DNA of 56,475 nt from GCA-020343675 sp964462945 (GTDB taxonomy: Bacteria > Planctomycetota > Phycisphaerae > Sedimentisphaerales > Anaerobacaceae), in NCBI GenBank assembly GCA_964462945.1, contig CAYWZW010000029.1, positions 1 to 56,475 on the forward strand, in the 5' to 3' direction. The translations under genes and the position numbers were made by a program. Shown here piece by piece: positions 33,648 to 41,247 of the stretch. Every line of letters begins with the position of its first letter. Position 1 is the stretch's first letter. Below the pieces are notes generated by a model. The model searched no databases and was not told the DNA's origin. It saw nothing but the letters and a program-made list of their open reading frames with translations.

Positions 33648-35117
33648 TTAACTGAGCTTCCTGGCGAGTATTTCAGCAGCCACTTTCGGATTGGCCTGGC
33701 CTTTCGTTTTCTGCATGACCTGGCCGAGCAAGAAGCCCTGGGCCTTTTTGCTTTTCTTGCCGCCGCCGGTTACATCTTCGACGGCGTTGGGATTCTCGGC
33801 AAGCACCTGGTCCACGACTGCCTCCAGCTCGCCCGTATCGCTCTTCTGAATCAGGTTCAGCTCTTCGGCCAATACGTCCGGCTCTTTGCCGGTCTGAACC
33901 ATGGCCTCAAATATCTGCACTGATGAGCTGGCGCTGACGGTGCCGGCTTCGATCATGTGCGCCAGGCGCGCCACGCTTTGGGCCGTGACGCCCAGGTCAT
34001 TCACGCTGCAACCCTTTTCATTGGCTACCTTCAAGCCGGTCTGCGTCAGGAGATTACAGACCCGCTTGGGTTCTCCGCCGGCCCGGACCGCCTCGTCGAA
34101 GAACTCCGCCGTCGAGCGGTCGGCGGTCAGCACGCCGGCGTCGTAATCGCTGAGCTTGTACTGCTGCACGTACCGCATCTGCCTTTGCAGAGGCAGCTCG
34201 CACAGACGCGAGCGAATCTTCTGGAGCCATTCCGGCGTCAGTTCCACCGGCACGAGGTCCGGCTCGGGGAAATAGCGGTAGTCGTGGGCCTCTTCTTTTT
34301 CCCGCTGCAGGACGGTGACCTCTTGTTCATCGTCCCAGCCGCGAGTGGTCTTGCTGCCCATCTCCATGACCTTGCCGGTCTCGATGAATTCATCGAGCTG
34401 CCTCTGTGCCTCGTAGCTCACGCTTCGTTCCAGTGCCCGGAAGCTGTTGAGGTTCTTGACTTCGGCGATGGGCGTCCTGTATTCTGTGCCGTCTTTGGTG
34501 ATCGCCAGGTTGACGTTAGGCTCGAAGCGCATGTGGCCCTTCTGCATGTCCGCCTCGGAGACGCCTAAGAATCTGACCATCCGCTGCAACTCGGTCGCCA
34601 GCGATCTGACTTCCGCCCCGCTGTTCATGTCGGGCTGGGTGACAATCTCCAGCAGCGGCGTGCCCGTCCTGTTCAAATCGACCTGGGAGAAATTGCCGGC
34701 GGCGTGCAGGTTCTTGCCGGCGTCCTCTTCGAGGTGCGCCCTGATGATGCCGATCCTTTTGGTCCCGCCGGACTCCAGCGGTATATCGAGAAAGCCCTCG
34801 GCCGCGAGCGGCAAGTCATATTGACTGATCTGGTAGTTCTTGGGCAAATCGGGATAGTAGTAGCTTTTTCTGTCCCACTTGGTGAACGCCGGTATCCGGC
34901 AGTTCAGGGCCAGCCCCACCAGAACGGCGTGCTCGAACGCCTGCTTGTTCATCACCGGCAGTACGCCGGGCATCCCCAGGCACACGGGGCAGACCCTGCT
35001 GTTGGGCGCAGCCCCGAACTCCACGGCGCACCCGCAAAACATCTTGCTCTTGGTGCAAAGCTGTACGTGAATTTCCAGCCCGACTATAACCTTACATTTC
35101 AACTCAGCCGTCTTCAT
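33648..35117 (-). CDS. gatB: Asp/Glu-tRNA(Asn/Gln) amidotransferase subunit B
   Basis: GatB is the kinase and tRNA-binding subunit of GatCAB, which converts mischarged Glu-tRNA(Gln) and Asp-tRNA(Asn) to the amidated forms. The 489-residue protein has VGLEIHVQLCTKSKMFCGC, CLGMPGVLPVMN, NRTGTPLLEIVTQPDM, RFEPNVNLAI, YRYFPEPDLVPV and the C-terminal YqeY-like domain. An extra TTG at 35123 is in frame; ATG 35117 is preferred. It is separated from gatA by the GxxExxY gene and its repeats. Confidence 0.96.
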   Translation of the reverse strand: MKTAELKCKVIVGLEIHVQLCTKSKMFCGCAVEFGAAPNSRVCPVCLGMPGVLPVMNKQAFEHAVLVGLALNCRIPAFTKWDRKSYYYPDLPKNYQISQYDLPLAAEGFLDIPLESGGTKRIGIIRAHLEEDAGKNLHAAGNFSQVDLNRTGTPLLEIVTQPDMNSGAEVRSLATELQRMVRFLGVSEADMQKGHMRFEPNVNLAITKDGTEYRTPIAEVKNLNSFRALERSVSYEAQRQLDEFIETGKVMEMGSKTTRGWDDEQEVTVLQREKEEAHDYRYFPEPDLVPVELTPEWLQKIRSRLCELPLQRQMRYVQQYKLSDYDAGVLTADRSTAEFFDEAVRAGGEPKRVCNLLTQTGLKVANEKGCSVNDLGVTAQSVARLAHMIEAGTVSASSSVQIFEAMVQTGKEPDVLAEELNLIQKSDTGELEAVVDQVLAENPNAVEDVTGGGKKSKKAQGFLLGQVMQKTKGQANPKVAAEILARKLS

Positions 35118-35130
35118 ATTCAATCAAATA

Positions 35131-35163
35131 TAGCCACGAATTGGCACGAATTCAGCACGAATT
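35131..35163. repeat. CACGAAT-type repeat, left end of GxxExxY cassette
   Basis: TAGCCACGAATT is followed by two more CACGAAT units spaced nine to ten bases apart. The right end at 35560-35590 is its inverted counterpart. The left repeat lies between the gatB start and the GxxExxY stop codon. Confidence 0.8.
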
Positions 35164-35187
35164 TGATGCTGACTTGTTACGAACCGG

Positions 35188-35571
35188 CTATACGACGAGC
35201 CGTTCGTATTCGAAACTCTTCTTCGCAAAATTCAATATGATAGCCAATCGGAGTTTCGTGGCAGTCAGATAATTAAGTACTTGCGCCCTGTGCACGTCCA
35301 CAATCTTATCCACGGCCTTAAGTTCAAGAATGATCTTATTATCGACGAGAATATCTGCGTAATAATCTCCCACGGCCTTTCCCTCAAAATATACTCGAAC
35401 CGGTGCCTGCTGCTGTGCCGGGATTTCATTCTTTTCCAATAGGACCATAAGAGCATTTTCATAGACTTTTTCTAAGAAACCGTACCCAAGTTTGCTATGT
35501 ACCTCCATAGCCAAACCGACAATCTTGTAAGACAATTCTTTGTAGATTATATTCTTGCTATTCGTGGTCAT
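35188..35571 (-). CDS. GxxExxY protein
   Basis: A 127-residue protein of the GxxExxY family. The name-giving motif is GFLEKVY (Gly31, Glu34, Tyr37), followed by VYFEGKAVGDYYADILVDNK and LELKAV, which resemble a PD-(D/E)XK nuclease core. The function is not established. The frame extends upstream into gatA, but ATG 35571 lies inside the right flanking repeat and gives the family start IIYKELSYKIVGLAMEVHSK. The gene is AT-rich and sits between gatA and gatB, framed by inverted repeats of the CACGAAT type, so it looks like a small cassette inserted into the operon. Confidence 0.87.
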   Translation of the reverse strand: MTTNSKNIIYKELSYKIVGLAMEVHSKLGYGFLEKVYENALMVLLEKNEIPAQQQAPVRVYFEGKAVGDYYADILVDNKIILELKAVDKIVDVHRAQVLNYLTATKLRLAIILNFAKKSFEYERLVV

Positions 35572-35590
35572 TCGTGAAAATTCGTGGCTA
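35560..35590. repeat. CACGAAT-type repeat, right end of GxxExxY cassette
   Basis: Read on the minus strand it is TAGCCACGAATTTTCACGAA followed by TGACCACGAAT, matching the left end in its first 12 bases and in all three CACGAAT units. The TAG is the gatA stop codon (35590-35588). The ATG of the GxxExxY gene (35571-35569) also lies within this repeat. Confidence 0.82.
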
Positions 35591-37051
35591 AACAATTGGC
35601 GGCGTGTTTGTGTGCCAGTCGGTTTCTTTTTCGTACATTCTTGCGATTCGCAGCAGTCTATCTTCGGCGAAGGTTGGGGCCATGATCTGCAGGCCGATGG
35701 GCAGGCCGGCGTTGTCGAATCCACAGGGGACGCTGATACCCGGGACGCCGGCCAAATTGGCGGCTATCGTATAAATATCCGATAGATACATTTGCAGCGG
35801 GTCGTTGACCTTCTCGCCGATCTTGAAGGCGGTCGTCGGCGCAACGGGCATCATGATACAATCGCATCGTTCGAAGGCCTTGTTGAAATCGCCCCGTATC
35901 AAATTCCTGACCTTCAGCGCCTTGAGGTAATAGGCGTCGTAATAGCCGCTCGACAGCGCGTAGGTGCCGAGCATGATTCGTCTCTTGACTTCCTGGCCGA
36001 AGGCCTCGGCGCGGGATTTCGAATAGACCTCGATGTAATCTTTGGGATTGGCCGTGCGATGGCCGTAATGGACGCCGTCGTAGCGAGCCAGGTTGCTGGA
36101 CGCCTCCGCGGTGGCGATGACGTAGTATGCGGCGATGGCATAATCCAGATGAGGCATGTCGATTTCCGTGATTTCCGCTCCGAGCTTCTTGTATATCTCT
36201 ATCGCCTCACTCAGGGCCTTTTGCACCTGCTGGTCGGCCCCGGCGGCAAACTGCGGCACGATGGCTATCTTGAGCTTCTCCACCGGCTCGTCGAGCTTGG
36301 CAAGATAATCGCAGACCGGGGCGGTCGTCTCATCGACGCTGGTACTGTCCGCCGGGTCGTGGCCCGCGATGACGTTCATTATCAGCGCCGCATCGGCGAC
36401 CGTTCGCGTGATCGGCCCGATCTGATCGAGGCTGGAGCCGTACGCCACGAGTCCGAATCGTGACACTCTGCCATACGTCGGTTTCAGGCCCACGACGCCG
36501 CAGAAACTGGCGGGCTGGCGAATGGAGCCTCCCGTGTCGGACCCGAGCGCGGCAAAGCACAGCCGGGCCGCTACCGCCGCCGCCGGCCCCCCGCTGCTCC
36601 CACCCGGCACCCGGCTGGTGTCCCACGGATTGACTGTCCGCTTCAGGCCTGAGTTCTCCGTGCTCGAACCCATTGCAAACTCGTCCATATTCGCCTTGCC
36701 GACAATAATCGCATCTGCGGCGAGCAATCGGTCCACCACCGTCGCGTTGTAAGGGGCGTGAAAATTTTCCAGTATCCTCGAAGCGCACATGGTGGCCCCG
36801 AACGCCGTGCACATATTGTCTTTGACCGCTACCGGCACGCCGGCTAACGCGCCCACCGGCTTACCGGCGGCGATTCGCCGGTCAACATCCGCCGCGGCTT
36901 CCAGGGCCCGGTCCTCAAAGGTGCTCAGATAGGCGCCAATCGCCGGCTCGAACTTCCGTATCCGCTCGAAAACAACCCTGGTCGCGTCAACACTGCTCAT
37001 CTGACCGGCGGCGATTCGATCACGCAATTCCTTTGCACTGAGGTCTTCCAT
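35588..37051 (-). CDS. gatA: Asp/Glu-tRNA(Asn/Gln) amidotransferase subunit A
   Basis: GatA is the glutaminase/amidase subunit that supplies ammonia for tRNA-linked amidation. The 487-residue amidase-signature protein carries the Ser-cis-Ser-Lys triad: Lys77 in GVPVAVKDN, Ser152 in VPGGSSGGPA and Ser176 in SDTGGSIRQPASFCG. The C-terminus ends in NTPPIV with the stop formed by the first three bases of the flanking repeat. ATG 37051 is the first start. gatC lies upstream, separated by a lipoprotein gene. Confidence 0.96.
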   Translation of the reverse strand: MEDLSAKELRDRIAAGQMSSVDATRVVFERIRKFEPAIGAYLSTFEDRALEAAADVDRRIAAGKPVGALAGVPVAVKDNMCTAFGATMCASRILENFHAPYNATVVDRLLAADAIIVGKANMDEFAMGSSTENSGLKRTVNPWDTSRVPGGSSGGPAAAVAARLCFAALGSDTGGSIRQPASFCGVVGLKPTYGRVSRFGLVAYGSSLDQIGPITRTVADAALIMNVIAGHDPADSTSVDETTAPVCDYLAKLDEPVEKLKIAIVPQFAAGADQQVQKALSEAIEIYKKLGAEITEIDMPHLDYAIAAYYVIATAEASSNLARYDGVHYGHRTANPKDYIEVYSKSRAEAFGQEVKRRIMLGTYALSSGYYDAYYLKALKVRNLIRGDFNKAFERCDCIMMPVAPTTAFKIGEKVNDPLQMYLSDIYTIAANLAGVPGISVPCGFDNAGLPIGLQIMAPTFAEDRLLRIARMYEKETDWHTNTPPIV

Positions 37052-37067
37052 TGCGAAAAGTCACCTG

Positions 37068-37835
37068 CTATTTTTCCTTGCTGACCCGGCGGTACTGAAG
37101 AAGCCAGTCATAAAGCTCCTGATTGTTGTATGTTTCGGTCCAGGAATCATGGTTGGCGTCGGGATAGACGGTCAATTTGGCGTTTCCGCCGCCTGCGTTG
37201 ATCGCATCGACCATTTCCTTGGACTCTTTGAGCGGAACCACGCTGTCCTTTGCCCCATGGAAGGCCCAGATCGGCACGTCCTTAAGCGTAAGGGACATCA
37301 TGCGGTTGCCGCCGCCGCATATCGGTACGACGGCAGCGAATCGGTCCGGATGCTCGGAGGCCAGGGCCCATGAGCCGTACCCGCCCATGCTCAGGCCCGT
37401 CAGATAAACCCTCTCTGTGTCCACGTCGTACCGAGCGACAATCTCATCCAGCAGATTGATCAGCACTTCGACTTTCGTGGTCCACCAGTCGCCTTCGGGG
37501 CACTGCGGAGAGACGACAATAAACGGGAAATCCTTTCGCGTTTCGATCATCTTGGGCGGGCCATGTTTCCTTACTTTTTCCAAATCGTCGCCCCGTTCGC
37601 CGGCGCCGTGCAGAAACAGTATCAGCGGCCATCGCTTCTGCTCGTTCCCGTAGCCCTCCGGCAGAAACAGCAAATACTTACAGCCTAACGTCTTGGTGAC
37701 GGTCTTTTCAAAGGTTTGGGAACGCTGAGTGCCCGGCCGGGCCGAATCAGATGCCATCTTATTTTTCTCCATCTGTGCACAACCAATCAAGAGCAGAGCC
37801 ACAAACGCAGAACACAACAGACATGGCGCCTTCAT
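37068..37835 (-). CDS. Lipoprotein alpha/beta-hydrolase (prolyl oligopeptidase-like)
   Basis: A 255-residue secreted esterase/peptidase-like protein. The N-terminus MKAPCLLCSAFVALLLIGC has a lipobox ending at Cys19, so it is probably anchored to a membrane. The alpha/beta-hydrolase fold is shown by PLILFLHGAGERGDD, the nucleophile elbow GLSMGGYGSWAL and AFHGAKDSVVP with an acid, and the His in DANHDSWTETYNN. Substrates of such feruloyl-esterase/PHB-depolymerase-like enzymes vary. It lies between gatC and gatA, which is unusual for the operon. Confidence 0.85.
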   Translation of the reverse strand: MKAPCLLCSAFVALLLIGCAQMEKNKMASDSARPGTQRSQTFEKTVTKTLGCKYLLFLPEGYGNEQKRWPLILFLHGAGERGDDLEKVRKHGPPKMIETRKDFPFIVVSPQCPEGDWWTTKVEVLINLLDEIVARYDVDTERVYLTGLSMGGYGSWALASEHPDRFAAVVPICGGGNRMMSLTLKDVPIWAFHGAKDSVVPLKESKEMVDAINAGGGNAKLTVYPDANHDSWTETYNNQELYDWLLQYRRVSKEK

Positions 37836-37865
37836 TGCTAAATACCTCCCAATTTGTCTTCGACT

Positions 37866-38174
37866 TCACGCCCCGGAGCTATCGTCGAGTATTTTCGGCA
37901 CTTTGAAGAAGTCTCCGTCCCGCTGCGGCGCGTTGTCCAGGGCCTTTTCAGTTCCGAGAGATTCCTTAACGCAGTCTTCACGGAAGACGTTGCTGATCGG
38001 CAGGCAATGCGCCAGAGGCTCGATGCCCTCCGTATCCAGCTCGTTCATCTTCTCGACGTAGCCGAGGATTGCGCTCAATTGACCGGTGAATTCTTCAACC
38101 TCCGCCTCCGTCAGCTCCAGCCGGGATAATTTGGCAACCTTCCTGACCTGTGCTTCGTCAATCTTCCTCGCCAC
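37866..38174 (-). CDS. gatC: Asp/Glu-tRNA(Asn/Gln) amidotransferase subunit C
   Basis: A 102-residue GatC that stabilises the GatA-GatB interface. It reads ARKIDEAQVRKVAKLSRLEL, EEFTGQLSAILGYVEKMNEL, LPISNVFREDCVKESLG and ends DDSSGA, the normal family outline. GTG 38174 is chosen because the frame further upstream runs through the rpmB terminator. A weak site (CAGGGA) precedes it. gatC comes first in the transcription order gatC, hydrolase, gatA, GxxExxY, gatB. Confidence 0.9.
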   Translation of the reverse strand: MARKIDEAQVRKVAKLSRLELTEAEVEEFTGQLSAILGYVEKMNELDTEGIEPLAHCLPISNVFREDCVKESLGTEKALDNAPQRDGDFFKVPKILDDSSGA

Positions 38175-38196
38175 AGCATTTTTCCCTGCCCAAAAC

Positions 38197-38224
38197 AAAA
38201 AAAGCGAGGCAGAACCCGCCCCGC
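38197..38224 (-). terminator. Rho-independent terminator of rpmB
   Basis: On the minus strand GCGGGG (38224-38219) pairs with CCTCGC (38209-38204), one G-U pair included, and is followed by seven T residues. It lies about 35 bases after the rpmB stop and just before gatC. Confidence 0.75.
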
Positions 38225-38260
38225 TCTCTAAAGAGACCTTTCCGTGCTCAAATAGTAATG

Positions 38261-38527
38261 TCAGCCGGTCGCCTGCTCGGCGGGTTTGTAGTCTCGTCTG
38301 GGCCGCTTTTGAACAAGTCCAGTACGGATGGCCTTCGCGGAGACCCTGATCCTGCAGACCCTGCCGTCAACGACGGCCCGAATCTTCTGTATGTTCGGCT
38401 TGAACTTCCTCTTGGTGATGCCGGTAATTTTCCTGCCGACGCCGCCGAGATACTTGGCCTTGCCGCGCCGGGCGATGCTGTTGCCCGACACCGTTTTCTT
38501 ACCCGTAAAATAACATACTCTCGACAT
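38261..38527 (-). CDS. rpmB: 50S ribosomal protein L28
   Basis: An 88-residue large-subunit ribosomal protein. It starts MSRVCYFTGKKTVSGNSIAR and continues GITKRKFKPNIQKIRAVVDG, RIRVSAKAIRTGLV, the usual L28 outline. It has a single early Cys, so it is not the zinc-ribbon CxxC form. The frame is open upstream, but ATG 38527 is the expected start. A promoter-like pair lies about 60-85 bases upstream, and a strong terminator follows, so it is probably monocistronic. Confidence 0.95.
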   Translation of the reverse strand: MSRVCYFTGKKTVSGNSIARRGKAKYLGGVGRKITGITKRKFKPNIQKIRAVVDGRVCRIRVSAKAIRTGLVQKRPRRDYKPAEQATG

Positions 38528-38584
38528 CAGACACGCCTCTTTTCTATTTGTCAAAAACAGCGCCATGCGCTGCCAGAACCGACA

Positions 38585-38612
38585 AATATATAACTTTGCA
38601 GGGCGTTTGCAA
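38585..38612 (-). promoter_or_regulatory. Candidate sigma-70 promoter for rpmB
   Basis: On the minus strand TTGCAA (38612-38607) and TATATT (38590-38585) are separated by 16 bases. Transcription would begin about 50 bases before the rpmB start codon. Confidence 0.4.
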
Positions 38613-38741
38613 GGGCAAACGGGATTTTCGTGTAAAAAACTTCTTGAGAGATAGAATGCTTCATTCTCAGGAATACGCTTCATATTTCATATATGTCTTG
38701 GTGAAACTGGAGGGAATTGTGGCTGTTTTCCTCGAAAAGCC

Positions 38742-38770
38742 TTGACTAATCGCCTTGTCAACGATATTAT
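38742..38770 (+). promoter_or_regulatory. Candidate sigma-70 promoter for the duplicated secreted protein
   Basis: TTGACT (38742-38747) and TATTAT (38765-38770) are spaced by 17 bases, close to consensus. The gene starts at 38831 with a strong AAGGAGG about eight bases upstream of ATG. Confidence 0.6.
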
Positions 38771-38830
38771 TAAATTATCGTCAGGCGAAAGGCATGAACT
38801 ATTCGGTTCATTTTTCAAGGAGGTAGAAGA

Positions 38831-40429
38831 ATGAAAACATTTTTGCTTCCCTTCGCTATGATTCTTTCTGCCTGTGTCAGCGGCTATGTGACTGCATCTG
38901 CCGATCACGTCATTTCACTCACTGTTGACGGTAGGTCCGAGATGGTATTTGACTGGGCGCCAGGCAGGTTTGGGGACGGGACCGTAATGCGCGTTAACCA
39001 TATATCGTGGGGTAAACCTGCGAATCTGGTCATTGATGGTGCGGCCGTAGAGCTGATTTGGGACGGCAACAAATCTCAGCCGATACAATTTCCTCTGACA
39101 GGAGAATACTGGGTAAGAAAATCGAAAGGTCGAGATGGAGGTTACGCAATCCAGACTCTGGACGCATTCACGTTAGCCTGTGTTGACAATCCCGACGGTG
39201 CTGACAGTTATGTTTTCGAGTTGTACTCTGAGCCATCGCAGATGTCTACGGAATGGATGCGAGTTAATGTCAATGGAGGGCTTCCTACGGGCCGTTTCGA
39301 CCTAAGTGGCATGCCCGGCTTTGTCGATGGGTTCTCCGATGGCTCACAAATAGAATTCTCTGCAATGATCGATGGCTCTGAGGAATTTGTATTCGCCGAT
39401 GGTAATCTTGTAATCCAGCATCTGAGCTGGAGCGAACCCGTCGATTTTCGTATCGATAGACTGCCTATCCCCCTTTTCTGGATGAACAACTATTCCCAGC
39501 AGATACCTGTCGTGTTACCGAGTCGATTTCAGATCATTCAGACCAGCGGAGCGGGAACTATATACCCGGTTGAGACGCCGGTTGGGCTTCTTCTGTCCGT
39601 GGCCGACGAGAGTAAAGGGACGGATTTGTATTCCTGGAAAATTGTCGCTGTGCGCGAGCCAGCCGCATCTGCCGATCACGTCATTTCACTCACTGTTGAC
39701 GGTAGGTCCGAGATGGTATTTGACTGGGCGCCAGGCAGGTTTGGGGACGGGACCGTAATGCGCGTTAACCATATATCGTGGGGTAAACCTGCGAATCTGG
39801 TCATTGATGGTGCGGCCGTAGAGCTGATTTGGGACGGCAACAAATCTCAGCCGATACAATTTCCTCTGACAGGAGAATACTGGGTAAGAAAATCGAAAGG
39901 TCGAGATGGAGGTTACGCAATCCAGACTCTGGACGCATTCACGTTAGCCTGTGTTGACAATCCCGACGGTGCTGACAGTTATGTTTTCGAGTTGTACTCT
40001 GAGCCATCGCAGATGTCTACGGAATGGATGCGAGTTAATGTCAATGGAGGGCTTCCTACGGGCCGTTTCGACCTAAGTGGCATGCCCGGCTTTGTCGATG
40101 GGTTCTCCGATGGCTCACAAATAGAATTCTCTGCAATGATCGATGGCTCTGAGGAATTTGTATTCGCCGATGGTAATCTTGTAATCCAGCATCTGAGCTG
40201 GAGCGAACCCGTCGATTTTCGTATCGATAGACTGCCTATCCCCCTTTTCTGGATGAACAACTATTCCCAGCAGATACCTGTCGTGTTACCGAGTCGATTT
40301 CAGATCATTCAGACCAGCGGAGCGGGAACTATATACCCGGTTGAGACGCCGGTTGGGCTTCTTCTGTCCGTGGCCGACGAGAGTAAAGGGACGGATTTGT
40401 ATTCCTGGAAAATTGTCGCAGGCCTGTGA
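38831..40429 (+). CDS. Secreted protein built from an exact tandem duplication
   Basis: A 532-residue protein with a signal peptide (KTFLLPFAMILSACVSGYVTASA). Residues 22-272 and 279-529 are identical, because 38894-39648 is repeated base for base at 39665-40419 with a 16-base linker. Each half again holds two diverged units: VDGRSEMVFDWAPG...VNHISWGKPANLVIDGAAVELIW parallels IDGSEEFVFADG...IQHLSWSEPVDFRIDRLPIPLFW. The units are beta-rich and resemble no family I can name. The duplication is recent or under gene conversion, or it could be an assembly artefact. The role is unknown; repeated extracellular binding modules are likely. Confidence 0.8.
   Translation: MKTFLLPFAMILSACVSGYVTASADHVISLTVDGRSEMVFDWAPGRFGDGTVMRVNHISWGKPANLVIDGAAVELIWDGNKSQPIQFPLTGEYWVRKSKGRDGGYAIQTLDAFTLACVDNPDGADSYVFELYSEPSQMSTEWMRVNVNGGLPTGRFDLSGMPGFVDGFSDGSQIEFSAMIDGSEEFVFADGNLVIQHLSWSEPVDFRIDRLPIPLFWMNNYSQQIPVVLPSRFQIIQTSGAGTIYPVETPVGLLLSVADESKGTDLYSWKIVAVREPAASADHVISLTVDGRSEMVFDWAPGRFGDGTVMRVNHISWGKPANLVIDGAAVELIWDGNKSQPIQFPLTGEYWVRKSKGRDGGYAIQTLDAFTLACVDNPDGADSYVFELYSEPSQMSTEWMRVNVNGGLPTGRFDLSGMPGFVDGFSDGSQIEFSAMIDGSEEFVFADGNLVIQHLSWSEPVDFRIDRLPIPLFWMNNYSQQIPVVLPSRFQIIQTSGAGTIYPVETPVGLLLSVADESKGTDLYSWKIVAGL
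38894..39648 (+). repeat. 755-bp tandem repeat, first copy
   Basis: Identical by eye to 39665-40419, offset by exactly 771 bases (257 codons), so the frame is kept. The copies are separated by TGTGCGCGAGCCAGCC at 39649-39664. Confidence 0.9.
39665..40419 (+). repeat. 755-bp tandem repeat, second copy
   Basis: Second copy of the unit beginning GCATCTGCCGATCACG. Identity ends at 40419, three codons before the stop codon. Confidence 0.9.
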
Positions 40430-40478
40430 GCTTTTTCACTACTGATCCTTTTGCTGAGTCTGCGAGAATTTCCAAGAG

Positions 40479-41201
40479 TCAATCACTACGGCCAACTTTT
40501 TTTAAGTACGCTATTTCACTTTCGGTCAGCGGCCGGAATTTCCCGACGCCGAGGCCCCGGATTTCGATCTTGCCGATTCGCGTGCGTGTCAGCGTCCTGA
40601 CGGGCAGGCCGATTTTCGCCAACATCCGTCGGACCTGGCGGTTGAGGCCCTGCCGAATGGTCACCTCGATCAGTGATTCGGTGTGCAGACGCCTGAGTAT
40701 CTTCACCGACGCCCGGCCGGTCTTGCCTTCGGCCAGCCACACTCCCTTTTTCAACTTCTCGACCTGCTCGCCCTCGATCCGGCCGCGAACCCCGACGACA
40801 TACGTCCTGGCCAATTCGTACCGCGGGTGCGAAAGCCTGTTTGCCAGCTCGCTGTCGTTGGTGAGGATGATCAGTCCCGCCGTATCGGTATCGAGCCGGC
40901 CGACGCAGAAGATGCGCTCGGGGGTGCGAACCAGGTCTATCGCCTTCTTTCTGCGCTGGGGGTCGCTGTTGGTGCAAATAATGCCTTTGGGCTTATTCAG
41001 AAGGAAATACACCTTGTTTGCGGGCCGAATCGTCGTGCCATCGACGCTGATCACGTCTTTTTCCGGGTCCACAAAAGCCGGCAGCTCATCCACCACCTTG
41101 CGGTTGACCCGCACGGCTCCGCTGAGGATCAACTCTTCGCAGTTTCTCCGCGAATCGACGCCGGCCGCCGCTAACACTTTCTGTAATCTCTGTTTGGCCA
41201 T
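40479..41201 (-). CDS. rluB: rRNA pseudouridine synthase (RsuA/RluB family)
   Basis: A 240-residue enzyme that isomerises a uridine in ribosomal RNA. The N-terminal S4 RNA-binding domain reads RLQKVLAAAGVDSRRNCEEL. The catalytic domain has LLNKPKGIICT, the active-site Asp in GRLDTDTAGLIILTND, RTYVVGVRG and the C-terminal EVTIRQGLNRQVRRMLAKIG. The size fits RluB/RluF/RsuA; the exact target is inferred as large-subunit rRNA. It is convergent with the duplicated secreted-protein gene, 49 bases away. Confidence 0.88.
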   Translation of the reverse strand: MAKQRLQKVLAAAGVDSRRNCEELILSGAVRVNRKVVDELPAFVDPEKDVISVDGTTIRPANKVYFLLNKPKGIICTNSDPQRRKKAIDLVRTPERIFCVGRLDTDTAGLIILTNDSELANRLSHPRYELARTYVVGVRGRIEGEQVEKLKKGVWLAEGKTGRASVKILRRLHTESLIEVTIRQGLNRQVRRMLAKIGLPVRTLTRTRIGKIEIRGLGVGKFRPLTESEIAYLKKVGRSD

Positions 41202-41247
41202 ACAATTTTCAGTCCCGAATTCAAATCAGGTTTTGGCCCTGAGAAGC

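Larger units (their letters stand above)
38528..38830. other. Divergent intergenic region between rpmB and the duplicated secreted protein
   Basis: No gene is seen in these 303 bases. The region holds the promoter-like pairs for rpmB (38585-38612) and for the plus-strand gene (38742-38770). Confidence 0.6.

Noticed and set aside
38894..40419. Reading the tandem duplication as a mobile element
   Set aside because: The copies lack terminal inverted repeats and transposase, and the frame is kept, so simple tandem duplication (or assembly error) explains it.
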